Shown here in pieces: positions 1-10,644 of a stretch of 64,000 nt of DNA. The stretch lies in the NCBI GenBank assembly GCA_021613535.1, contig CP075493.1:5518001-5582000 (forward strand), read 5' to 3'. This DNA is from Adineta vaga (lineage: Eukaryota > Rotifera). The translations under genes and the position numbers were made by a program. The notes beneath the pieces are model-generated. The model ran no database searches and was not told the origin of the DNA. It saw only the letters and a list, made by a program, of their open reading frames with translations. Every line of letters begins with the position of its first letter. The first letter of the stretch is position 1.

Positions 1-679
1 CTATTTGCTTGATCATCGTCGTGTCTTCGCGTATTTCTTTTTCTTTCTTTCAACTATATATTATATACTACGACTTGGCGACCGATTCGCTTATTCGTCT
101 TCACACCCTTGTATATTTCTTTTCTTTCCTGTATACTGTACTATTCTATATTATATATGAAGAGTGGTCAATCGCTTTGCTTATTCGTCTTTGCATTTTT
201 ACCTATTTCTTTTCCTTTTCTTTAACCTCATATTATATATGAAATCCAGTCACTCCATTTGCTTACTCATACTTTTGGATTCAGTTATTTCTCTTACTTA
301 CTCTTCATCTTCATACGTAAAATCAAGTGAAATCAATCCATTTGCTAATTCATTGTCTTCAAATCATGTATTTCGTTTACGCGTTTTGCAACTTCATACT
401 ATATATGAAATCAAGTACATCTATTAACTTACTCGTTTTCTTGTATTCAGCTAAAACTTTGGTTTTCTCTTCAATTTCATATCATATATAAAATCCAGTC
501 AGTCGATTTACTTATTGATTCTTTCGTATTCAGCTACATCTTCTCTCTCTGTTATCTTCATATAAAATATCAAACCGAGTCAATTCATTTGTCTGTTCAT
601 TTTCCTACATTTTCCTATTCGTTTTTTTCTCTGTCAATCAACATTATATCGAAAATAAAATTGAAGCAATTTATTTGCT
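1..679. repeat. Degenerate ~80-bp spacer subrepeats (array 0, partial)
   Basis: About eight successive blocks of roughly 75-90 bp. Each starts with a variant of CTTCATATATAATATGAA, continues with a TCAATCNATTTGCTTATTC-like core and ends in a pyrimidine-rich tract. The window starts inside what is the third block in the complete arrays. Units are only moderately similar to each other, but the whole array is nearly identical between rDNA units. Open frames here are by-products of the repeat and have no recognisable domain. Confidence 0.75.
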
Positions 680-2832
680 AAATCGGTTTTCATCAATAAG
701 CTAATTGATTTGTTTCAATTGTATACTTTGGATGAAATGATGTATTTTATTATGTCAGAGTAAGTATACGTATCTAGATTTCATACATATGACAGATAAT
801 AGAAGTCGTTCTCTTCTTCTCGTTAAATAAGCCAAAAAAAAAGAAATAGTCACACAGTCAAGCATTGATTTGTTTTTCGAAATTTTACTTTTTTTTTTTT
901 CGCACATCATATGTCTATTTTGATCTTCTTTCATTTGCAATTTATATAAATTCCGAAAGTAAGTAAAGTTATTTTCTTAACGTTCTCTCATTCATCGATT
1001 CATTTGATTCTTCGTTTCATTTATTTTGATTTTAATTTTCAAATAGATAATACAATGAAACAAATCGATATCAAATCATTCGTTTTATTCTATTGCTGGT
1101 TATAGATGTCATTCGATGAAATATTCTTATTTCATTCGATCGAGAAATGAATAAAATAATCGAATCGAATTTTCTTCATTCAATTCACTTTCTTTAGTTT
1201 TTTTCTTATTCAATTTCATTATATTTCTTTTCTTTTCACATATTCATTTGAAATATTTTATACTTCTATGTTTATCATCATACAATCGAGAAAATCTCTC
1301 TTCTATTCTTATTTCATGATTTCATACATTCTCCAGATGATTACATATATATGAATAAAGTAGAACTATCGTATTTGTTAACTTGATTTCTTCTATAATA
1401 TCAATCATAAAATTAGCATCTTTATGAGAAAAGATATGTTTTTCCATAAATCTTCATGGATTTGGTATTCAAGCATATTTTCTCCTTATTAATTTTATAA
1501 ATATATATGACATTTCAATTTTGACATTTGTTTTATTTTCGTTTTCTATATCATATTCAATCAAAGATAATATATTCGTCATACACATTTAGCTGTTATA
1601 TTCAATTGATATAGGTAATTTTAACATTCGATCTTCATTCTCATCATTTATCTACATGTATTTAGATCCTTATTTCATTTTACATGCTTGGTAAAATTCA
1701 AAATGACATTTATTCATATGTGTATAGTTTACGAATCGAATTCCCTTCAAATGTTGAATATTTGTTCATTGTGAGAAAATATAAACTTTTCATATTCATT
1801 CATACAAGATACTATTACTATACGATATGAAAGTTATTGAAAACGATTTTATATTGAGCAACAATCGATCAAGATGACACAACAGATCGATATTTATATC
1901 GTAGAAATGTATAGAATGAGAATGAAAAGTTTCAACATATTTATTGGATGGATATGTTCGTGAACAAAATGCTACTTAATTTAGACGAAATTTTATGAAA
2001 ATGACGTTGAAACATGTATGATTTTGGTTTTTCTATTTCATATCCTATGAATAGGAATTAATATAATCGAAAGCTACATGTCAACAATGTGTATAAGCGT
2101 ATGGAGAAGAGAATTTTTAAATGATCTACTATCTATTTGTATACACCCTCAAGTAAACATCGAAAATCATTTGAATTCTTAGATACAAGATGTATGTTTT
2201 TATTTTTTGTTTGAAGATATCTATATTCATCTATGTTGTTAAATTATTGATAACAAGAGTAAATGAATTCGAATAGAATGAACATCAAACAGAAATGATA
2301 TCTGTTAGTAATGATGATTTCATATCATATGTATTTTATAATATGACATGTGTCTATGATTTTGATTCATATGTACTACATATCTACATCTGTTGTTTGT
2401 ATATTGTCGGCATATGCAATCAAGATGATTTTTCCATTGTTAAGATTTAATAAATAAAATGAAAAACGTAGAGAAACTGATTTTTAACATCTTAAGTTCG
2501 ATTGAAAGAAGACATGAAAATGAACTATTGCAATGTGTTATTTACTGAATGTATGCGTTTTTCTTGATTAACAAAAGACTTCTCTTGACATGATATACTA
2601 CTAGTTCGCGTTGTAGTCTTTTTTTTTCTTACAATTTATTCATATAATATTAATTCATTTGGATATTAGTCATACATAGAATAAAATATCAAATAGCTTT
2701 GAATAAAAGATTCTTTCCTTTTCGTACATGAATGCATATATGTATGTGTTGGTATATTGACAATGCAATGACTTATATTATTTCGATTTCGTTTGTGTTT
2801 CTATAAGACATATTCATGAAATTGTGAAATTT

Positions 2833-2880
2833 AAAATGCAAATGTCGTCTATATAGAACTGAAGTCTATCGAATCAGCAT
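2833..2880 (-). repeat. Distal copy of the 28S-end hairpin block
   Basis: A 48-bp block sharing ATGCAAATGTCGT at one end and CTATCGAATCAGCAT at the other with the block at 3318-3361, about 485 bp closer to 28S. It can form a hairpin of stem ATAGA/TCTAT with loop ACTGAAG. The proximal copy has ATAGG/CCTAT with the same loop, so the pair next to the loop has changed on both sides. Corresponding copies are at 13881-13928 and 24345-24392. It may be a processing or Pol I termination element downstream of 28S; that role is inferred. Confidence 0.6.
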
Positions 2881-3152
2881 TTCTATTTCATTATTCATAT
2901 TGATAATGACGATGGGATTAATGATATATATGTTCAATATAAAGAAGGAGAACATCGAATCAATATTTCGATATGATATATGATACTGACAATCATCGTT
3001 TGTATATCGTGCAACATAGACATAGATGATGGTAATGATCAAGTAGAAGACAATATTCTTATATATAAGATACGAAAGATAAGATATACAGTATGTAATT
3101 CCAAGTAAATATTTACTTGAAGTTGTTTGTTCGAAATAGCGTAGCATAGAAG

Positions 3153-3180
3153 ATATATATATATGTATGTATGTATGTAT
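3153..3180. repeat. TA/TATG microsatellite
   Basis: A run of TA dinucleotides followed by TATG tetranucleotides. Its length differs between spacers: long here and near 14200-14230, shorter near 24663-24685, 35016-35040, 50388-50410 and 60752-60775. It is a length marker for individual rDNA units. Confidence 0.85.
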
Positions 3181-3317
3181 GGAAAACATATCAAGATGAA
3201 TATGAAATTATAGAGTGATACATGTTGTTGTTTTTTTTTTCTAATCGAAGAATAGAAAAAAACGACTAAGTCATAGAAAATGAATGAATGAATAAGAGAG
3301 AAATTATTACTGATGAT

Positions 3318-3361
3318 AAAATGCAAATGTCGTATAGGACTGAAGCCTATCGAATCAGCAT
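3318..3361 (-). repeat. 28S-proximal hairpin block
   Basis: A 44-bp block at the 28S 3' boundary with stem ATAGG/CCTAT around loop ACTGAAG. It repeats the block at 2833-2880 except for 4 nt missing before the stem and a compensated base pair. Equivalent positions are 14368-14411 and 24823-24866. Whether it lies just inside or just outside mature 28S cannot be settled from sequence alone. Confidence 0.6.
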
Positions 3362-3775
3362 AACATCGAGCAGAAACTCAGCGGATCGCAATGTGGCGGT
3401 TGCTCTCACGTGTACGTTACTCTGTTACTGAAGAAAGTCGTTTACAATCGATTCTAGCCATTAGTGTTGTTTCGACTAAAAATGCATCGTTGCAATCACA
3501 ATCTCATTTCGATTATGACGAGGCAACAATACGGTAGCTTCATTCATATGTTCACTTGATCAACAGTTTGAACATATATAAATGTGCTGACGACAACCAA
3601 TGTGCCAAAAAATCATTGAGTCTAGATCGGATTCCAACTTAGAGGCGTTCAGTTGTAAGCCGTCGGATGGTAGCTTCGCATCATTGTCCTTTCGAACAAA
3701 TACGTAAACCAAATGTCCGAACGTACGGTTCCTCTCGTACTAAGTACGATTCCTATATCAATGACAAAATCCAAT

Positions 3776-3828
<53 letters not shown>

Positions 3829-3870
3829 ATTGGTGGGTGAACAATCCAACACTTTGCGAAGTCTGCTTCG

Positions 3871-3908
<38 letters not shown>

Positions 3909-3931
3909 GACGTCGCTATGAACGCTTGGCC

Positions 3932-3966
<35 letters not shown>

Positions 3967-4347
3967 TCACCTCTTGCAAAAAACTCGTTAAATCAAAAGG
4001 ATCGATAGGCCCGGATTTCTCCGTCTGTATTCGTACTGAAAATCTAAATCAAGCTGACTTATGCCCTTTTACTCAATGTGTGGTTTCTGTCCGCACTGAG
4101 TCAACTTTTGGACACCTACGTTAACATTTGATAGATGTACCGCCCCAGCCAAACTCCCCACCTGTCTCTTTCCTTGAAGCAGATCACGTTGATACAAGTA
4201 TCGACGTTTGTCACTCAAACACTGGATGTAAAATCCAATCTCTGTATAACCAAGTAAGTAAAGAAACAATGAAAATAATGGTGTTTCATTGACGTGTTGC
4301 CACTCCCATCTACGCTACACTTTTCAAGTCTCTTTACGAAGACAGAT

Positions 4348-4381
<34 letters not shown>

Positions 4382-4388
4382 ATTGAAG

Positions 4389-4430
<42 letters not shown>

Positions 4431-4440
4431 CAGGGACAGT

Positions 4441-4500
<60 letters not shown>

Positions 4501-4502
4501 AG

Positions 4503-4540
<38 letters not shown>

Positions 4541-5872
4541 ATTTGAATTTCTTCACGTTAACATTCAGAGCACTGGGCAGAAATCACTTTGCGTCAACAC
4601 CAAGTTTTCCGGCCAATCGCAAAGCTCTGTTTTAATTAGACAGTCGGATTCCCCTAGACGCAGCGAGTTCTAAGTTTGCTATTAAACGATGTCCGAAGTA
4701 ATACGACCCGCAAGCGAACCGCATACCGTAGCAAAACGATTCCACAGCAAGACAAGCCACTAGTCCGAACGATCAGACACATTGCTGCATCCGAAAGCTC
4801 AGCTCCAATAGCAAGTCTACTGCTTTATCATCAAGCCCGAACACCCTAGCACTTAGAGCCAATCGTTATCCCGAAGTTGCCGATCGATTTTGCCGACTTC
4901 CCTTGTGCTACCTTGTTCTAATTGACTAGAGGCTTTTCACCTTGGAGACCTGATGCGGTTTAGAGTACAGATAAGTGCGAAATTGAATATCTCGCTCAAA
5001 TTTTCAAGGATCACAAATGATGCACCGAGGAAGTAGCAAGAACGGCTACTCTTTACCTTCATTTGAACCCTATCTCCAGTTGAACTGATTCCAGGGTCGT
5101 CTGATGAAGTAACAAAGAAGAGAAAACTCTTTCCAGGACCACTTGTGATGTATTTGAGCTTGTTTGTGTTACCACATATGTTTGACACGAAATCAAACAA
5201 TCTCCGACACTTAGTACAAGAATATTAACTTGTTTCCCTTTCGATTTGATGGAATATAAATATGATATGAATATAGATATTCCTCGTTCGGAACCCTCTT
5301 TCGAGCGCATCTTAGGACTGACTGACCCATGTCCAATAGCTGTTCACATGGAACCTTTCTCCACGTCAGTCTTCAAAGTTCTCATTTGAATAGTTGCTAC
5401 TACCACTAAGATCTGTACATATGACTGCTCAAGCCACACTCACGTGTTAGCCTTCGACGCAACCATATCAACCGTCCTACTTGTTACGACATGATGTCCG
5501 TTAATGGCTTGTTGTATCGTAACATCAAGTATAAGAGGCTCGCTCGAGCGCCATCCATTTTTAGGACTAGTCGATTCGGCAGGTGAGTTGTTACACACTC
5601 CTTAACGGATTCCGACTTCCATGGCCACCGTCCTGCTGTCTATATCGACCAACACCTTTTATGGTATCTGATGAGCGAGACCATCTGGCTCTTTATCTTG
5701 ACGTTTTGTGCATCCAACAGCGCCAGTTCTGCTTACCAAAAATGGCCCACTTGGCACTCACATTCGCTGTTCATTCTCAATGAAGTAGAAAAATGAACTT
5801 CATACCCATTTAAAGTTTGTCAATAGGTTGAGCGTATTTTACGCCCAATGCCTCTAAACATTCGCTTTACCG

Positions 5873-5933
5873 GATATAACTGTGAAAATTGAATGCCAGC
5901 TATCCTGAGGGAAACTTCGGACGGAACCAGCTA
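5873..5933. repeat. Target-site duplication, left copy (61 bp)
   Basis: This 28S segment is repeated exactly at 6515-6575 on the other side of the insertion. Uninterrupted units carry it once, for example at about 17016-17076. It runs from GATATAACTG to GGAACCAGCTA. A duplication this long fits staggered cleavage during target-primed reverse transcription; R9 elements of rotifer rDNA are known for an even longer one. Confidence 0.9.
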
Positions 5934-6514
5934 GTTTAATATATTCTCAATTTTTCCCAAAAAACTGATAAAAAGTCTCACCATATGGCTTAGAGACGGT
6001 TTGGCACCAAGAACCCATTCCCAATCTAAGTCCACCATCACTTTGTGGGCAAGCCGTGAAAAGTGGAAAATGGCAAGACCCAGCTTCACGAATATGTTTA
6101 CATCTATAAACAAGTTTACGTCAGTAAATATGTTCGCTGTCTGGGATTCCATCATTTCCCGAATAGCTGGTACCACCCGACGCGAATTTAAGTTCCATTC
6201 TTATGTCGTTAACGGTGTCCATTGTACTACGGGATACAAATCAAGTAGTACGCCGGTCAATTATCTAAGTATAATTTAACGTGGTGTGCACTGATATTTA
6301 ATAATAAGTACCAAGGGTGACCATTTTGAAGTCGGGCAACTCTTTAGCATAACCCGGGACGAACGTGATGCAAGCATCGGACGCGAGCTACCCTAATAAT
6401 CGACCTCCCATTTTCATGAAAACGGTCCGGATCGTTATCAATCCCATGGGATCATAGTGGTCCCGACAGAGATCCTCCACAACAGCCGTCAGACCCTCAA
6501 TACAGATATACCAA
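5934..6514 (-). mobile_element. 5'-truncated rDNA insertion in 28S, probably a non-LTR element
   Basis: 581 bp that is absent from the other 28S copies and flanked by a perfect 61-bp duplication of 28S sequence. On the minus strand an open frame of about 40 codons enters from the 6510 side and reads ...DHYDPMGLITIRTVFMKMGG.. up to a stop near 6390. About 450 bp of non-coding DNA follows to the junction with 28S. This looks like the C-terminal end plus 3' UTR of an rDNA-specific retroelement truncated at its 5' end. There is no poly(A) tail, as in many R2-like elements. I do not recognise the protein fragment. A short minus-strand frame at 5931-6176 lies in the presumed UTR. A DNA transposon is unlikely given the duplication length. 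Confidence 0.7.
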
Positions 6515-6575
6515 GATATAACTGTGAAAATTGAATGCCAGCTATCCTGAGGGAAACTTCGGACGGAACCAGCTA
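6515..6575. repeat. Target-site duplication, right copy (61 bp)
   Basis: An exact repeat of 5873-5933; from here the 28S sequence continues normally toward its 5' end. Confidence 0.9.
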
Positions 6576-7383
6576 CTAGATGGTTCGATTAGTCTTTCGC
6601 CCCTTAACGCATGTTTGACGATCGATTTGCACGTCAGAACCGCTACGAACTTCCACCAGGGTTTCCCCTGGCTTCATTCTACACACGTTAAGTTCACCAT
6701 CTTTCGGGTCTCATTGCATATACTCTTAATAAGCTCTTTGCCAGCGGCAATAGAACCTGTCAGTGTTGCGTTCATTGTCATGATTTGCACCAGATGACAG
6801 AAATCACACTTCAAACATTGCAAGAATGTTCTTTACTTTCATTACGAGCAAGGCTTTTCATACAGCCGAACTCTTGCACATGCAGTGAACTCCTTAGACC
6901 GTGTTTCAAGACGGGTCGAATAACTCGGCATTCAAAACTCCTGTTGACTTGCCGATTTCATTGACAGCCACAAAACATTAGGCATTGACAATGAATAAAA
7001 CTAATATTGTTTAGATATTAGTTACTCATGTAACACAAACAATGCTCATGGCGTGCCGTACTCGAAAGTACTGAAATCAAAGAACACGTCAGTTTACCTA
7101 TAACGCCAAGTCGAATTTGTTATTTATGCAAGTCATATTTTTAACACGACTAAAAGTCGCTACCAAAATAGACTGATTCGACTAGCTGTAATGTTATAGA
7201 TCCAGGTTCAGTTAATACTTTGAAAATGCATCCGATTCTAGGCAAGAACATATCAATGGACTGTTGAAGTTCCAAATCAACATGTATTACCATCATATAG
7301 AAATCGAATTGAATCCAAAGTAATCTGATGAATGCGGCCATTCGTTTTCTTCTGTACGGTTTTACGTACTATTTAACTCTCTC

Positions 7384-7434
<51 letters not shown>

Positions 7435-7773
7435 GTTATAATATTTAGCTTTGGAACAAGTTTACGTCCCACGTTGGCGTAGCAATCTCAAACTACGCTA
7501 CTCGAAAGGTAGACAATGTACGGCACAGAACTATTCGTGATTATAGGACTAGCACCTTCTATGGTTAAAGCCCTGATCAAAGGAACTCACACGAACAGGC
7601 ACCATACAGTAGTTACCCCAAATGCTACAATGCATGTCAGAAGTAAATCTAACACGCTTCAGCAATGAGCTTTTGCCGGTTCATTCGCCATTACTAAGGC
7701 AATCTCAGTTGATTTCTTTTCCTTTGCTTATTAATATGCTTAAGTTCAGCAAGTATTCTAATTTGACTTCAGC

Positions 7774-8073
7774 TTGAAATGTGAAAATAAATGGATAAGT
7801 ATATATTACACACATATTTATGTTACAAAGTCATTCTGTTGCATGTTGATTATCAGTAACATGGATATGATAAAGATTTCTCATGTTATGACAGTTCACA
7901 CAATAAAATTCATTTGTGTATGTGTATAACTCCGTTTTATACGTATACAACATTATATAGAAATCTATATAATGATATATGTTATATATGTCTTGCAAGC
8001 TAGATAAAGTAATATTATCGAACTTGCCAGCAATTCATTTAGAAAATAAATGAATTTGATGTTATGTAAACAA
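7774..8073 (-). other. ITS2, unit 1
   Basis: A 300-nt AT-rich spacer between 5.8S and 28S, the same length in all five units. It contains two strong inverted repeats: CATTATATAGA/TCTATATAATG at 7951-7974, and AATTCATTTA/TAAATGAATT around a 5-nt loop at 8032-8056. Unit 1 differs from the rest by a small substitution near 7838 (CTG where the others have CGA). Confidence 0.9.
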
Positions 8074-8224
8074 GACTGAAGCAAATTTAGCCTCGACTAA
8101 TGTCTTGGCTGCTAGATGCGTTCGAGTTATTCATGCTCAATGTGTCCTGCAATTCGCATTGCTTTCTCGCACTTTGCTGCGCTCTTCATCGAATAACGAG
8201 CCGAGTGATCCACCGTACAGAATT
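8074..8224 (-). rRNA. 5.8S rRNA, unit 1
   Basis: A 151-nt 5.8S gene, recognised by the conserved blocks GGTGGATCACTCGGCTCG, CGATGAAGAGCGCAGC and AATTGCAGGACACATTGA. Its 3' end pairs with the 28S 5' end, which sets both boundaries. An internal helix is formed by GUUAUUC and GAAUAAC, replacing the common metazoan sequence at that helix on both sides. Identical in all units. Confidence 0.95.
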
Positions 8225-8445
8225 ATTTTTTTTTTGTTTCTGTATATGTATACAATTCGATTCATATTCAATGACAAACAACAATGATTTGTTGAATGGA
8301 AAAGTTTGAAACAAGTCACAGTTTTGAATATACTATGACTTGTTAGTTACATAATGGTGCGACACAATCATCACACATGTAATATGTATGATGATCGTGC
8401 GAAGTTAGAAGTTTTGTTTATGATTGGAAATCAATCATAGAACGG
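8225..8445 (-). other. ITS1, unit 1
   Basis: A spacer of about 220 nt between 18S and 5.8S. Three inverted repeats are visible: TATGATTG/CAATCATA with a 5-nt loop at 8419-8439, directly after the 18S 3' end; a hairpin around 8370-8395 including ATCATCA/TGATGAT; and AACAAGTCA/TGACTTGTT at 8310-8344. The T run near the 5.8S side varies in length between units. Confidence 0.9.
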
Positions 8446-10261
8446 TAATGATCCATACGCAGGTTCACCTACGAATACCTTGTTACGACTTTTACTTCCT
8501 CTAAATGATCCAGTTTGAGCATCTTTTCGATAAAAACCGAACGACCCGAGAGCCGCTCGGAAAACCAAGCCGAAGATCTCACTAAAACATTCAATCGGTA
8601 GTAGCGAGACGGGCGGTGTGTACAAAGGACAGGGACATAATCAGCACATTCTGATGAAATAGTGCTTACTAGGAATTCCTCGTTGACGGAGAATAATTGC
8701 AAGCTCCGATCCCAGTCACGAAGAGAATTTCATGGTTACCCACTTCTGTCGAAGTAGGAAGAAACATTCTGAACTCTCCAGTGTAGCGCGCGTGCAGCCT
8801 CGGACATCTAAGGGCATCACAGACCTGTTATTGCTCCATTTCGTGTGGCTTAAAAAGTGCCACTTATCCTGCTAAGAAGTCTTGAAAAGTCCCTTCGAAC
8901 TTTAGACTATTTAGTAAGCCGGAGTCTCGTTCGTTATCGAAATTAATCAGACAAATCGCTCCACGAACTACGAACGACCATGCACCACCACCCACCTAAT
9001 CAAGAAAGAGCTCTCAATCTGTCAATCCTAAAAGTGTCCTGGCCGAGTAAGGTTTCCCGTGTTGAGTCAAATTAGGCCACAGGCTCCACTTCTTGTGTGT
9101 CCTTCCGTCAATTCTTTTAAGTTTCAGCTTTGCAACCATACTTCCCCCGGAACCTAAAAACTTAGATTTCTCGAGATCCGCCAGATGAGTCATATAAATA
9201 ACCGCATCTAAAAGACAGTTGGCAACGTTTATGGTTTGAACTAGGACGGTATCTAATCGTCTTCGAACCTCAAACTTTCGTTCTTGATTAATGAAAACAT
9301 TCTTGGCGAACGCCTTCGCTGCTGTTCGTCCTGTGGCGATCCAAGAATTTCACCTCTCACACCACAGTACGTACGCCCCCCTCTGATCCTATTAATCATT
9401 ATCTCAATTTCTAAAACCAACGAAATAAAATCGAGATCTTATTTCATTATTCCATGCAATATATATAGGCGAAAGCCTGCTTTTAGCACTCTAATTTTCT
9501 CAAAGTAAACGTTCTGGCAACTGACGACAATCGATAAAGATCATCGCCAGCCGTCCAGCAAATGAGGATCTGTTAACCAACATGGCCAGTTAGACCAGCT
9601 AGCAACAAATACCCGAAATTCAACTACGAGCTTTTTAAACACAGCAACTTTAGTTTTCCTTATTGGAGCTGGAATTACCGCGGCTGCTGGCACCAGACTT
9701 GCCCTCCAATTGTTAATCGATAACCTGTTTACAGTGTTCCCATTCCGATTGTCAGCCTAAATAAGACTAACATCGTTATTTCTCTTCACTACCTCCTCGT
9801 TTTGAGAGTGGGTAATTTGCGCGCCTGCTGCCTTCCTTGGAAGTGGTCGCCGTTTCTCAGGCGGCCTCTCCAGAACCAAACCCTGATTCTCTGTACTCGT
9901 TACAACCACGGTAGACATATAATGTACCGTCTAAAGTTGATAAGTCAGACACTTGAAAGATATGTCGTCGACACAAAGGTCATACGATCAACACAAAGTT
10001 ATTTAGAGTCACCAACAAACAGTTCCGGTTAAAGAACTAGAAGGTTTTGATCTAATAAAAGCATTCCGATATTACTACCGGAATTGTCGCATGTATTAGC
10101 CCAGGCTTTTCCTCGGTTATTCCATTTAGAATTTATGATCAAAGAAAGTTATAGCTGATGTAATGAGCCGTACGCAGTTTCACCTTAAACCAGTTCATAC
10201 TTAGACATGCATGGCTTAATCTTCAAGACAAAGGAAAGCCACCGACAAGATCAATCGGAAA
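8446..10261 (-). rRNA. 18S rRNA, unit 1, with a 2-nt insertion in the decoding region
   Basis: Small-subunit rRNA of about 1816 nt. The 3' end is GGATCATTA. The 530-loop block GTGCCAGCAGCCGCGGTAA (near 9676-9694) and the GTACACACCGCCC block near 8610-8622 are present. The 5' end was placed by aligning its divergent first helix (CCGA..UCGG) with the usual 18S start. This copy alone has two extra bases near 8606-8609, splitting CCCGTCGCTACTACC into CCCGTCTCGCTACTACC next to the decoding site. Either this copy is defective, in line with the interruption of the same unit's 28S, or it is a sequencing error. Confidence 0.95.
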
Positions 10262-10279
10262 GCTTCGTTATATATATAT

Positions 10280-10305
10280 GCATATACAAGAAGATATGTA
10301 TATGC
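10280..10305 (-). other. 5' ETS hairpin next to 18S
   Basis: A perfect 8-bp stem GCATATAC/GTATATGC with a 10-nt loop, about 20 nt upstream of the 18S 5' end in the rRNA direction. It is conserved in all five units (20780, 31138, 41589 and 56861 regions). Its location suggests a role in 18S 5' maturation, which is an inference. Confidence 0.55.
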
Positions 10306-10644
10306 TTTTTTTCACAACAAGTCAAATGAAATCACTTCATTATGACCAGTGTTTATAGTATAAATATTACATTTATATTCGTTGTTTCATCGAGACGAAA
10401 CAAAACCAACCCACATCATAGGAATAAATTCATTCCTGTTTTTAATGCAACTCATTTACAAGCATTCAAGCCCAAACTATCAACATATGACCAATTATTG
10501 AAAACTGATCAACAAGATGTTAGTTTATATATGTGTGTGCGTAAGTTGAAACATTTTCAACCGCATTCACTTCTTTGCCATTCGTGATGCATTTTGTTTG
10601 CAATTAGTTCGTTTTTTTATATGATATTTGTATATGATCATGTG

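Larger units (their letters stand above)
1..3361 (-). other. rDNA intergenic spacer 0 (partial)
   Basis: Spacer between an 18S gene lying off the left edge and the unit 1 28S gene; only its distal part is in the window. It is AT-rich with no convincing gene. From left to right it holds the ~80-bp degenerate subrepeats (1-679), about 2.1 kb of unique AT-rich DNA with short inverted repeats, a distal copy of a 28S-end hairpin block (2833-2880), a TA/TATG microsatellite near 3153-3180, and the 28S-proximal copy of the block (3318-3361). Apart from small indels it matches the spacers that begin at 20762, 47072 and 56843. In the rRNA direction it is the 3' external spacer of unit 1. Confidence 0.9.
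3362..7773 (-). rRNA. 28S rRNA, unit 1, interrupted by a 581-bp insertion
   Basis: Large-subunit rRNA. The sarcin-ricin loop (AGTACGAGAGGAACC on the minus strand) is at about 3727-3741, the conserved peptidyl-transferase-region block is near 3789-3850, the R2-site region is near 4475-4510, and the conserved 5' block GCATATTAATAAGC is near 7729-7742. The 5' boundary was set by its pairing with the 3' end of 5.8S; the 3' boundary is approximate. Without the insertion (5934-6514) and its 61-bp target duplication the gene is about 3770 nt, matching units 3 and 5. It also lacks one base near 5525 relative to the other units. The insertion should prevent a normal 28S, so this copy is probably non-functional. 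Confidence 0.93.

Noticed and set aside
9-427. Short hydrophobic open frames in the spacers (also at 11031, 21531, 31889, 47251 and 57613)
   Set aside because: They follow from AT- and pyrimidine-rich subrepeats, lack domains, overlap each other, and recur only because the spacer is repeated.
3837-4269. Open frames within 28S, 18S and ITS such as 3837-4124, 4069-4269, 5583-5783, 9802-10032 and 29294-29722
   Set aside because: They lie inside conserved rRNA on either strand; their conservation is that of the rRNA.
5931-6176. 81-codon minus-strand frame at the end of the 28S insertion
   Set aside because: It runs across the insertion junction into 28S and lies after a stop in the likely UTR; no recognisable motif.
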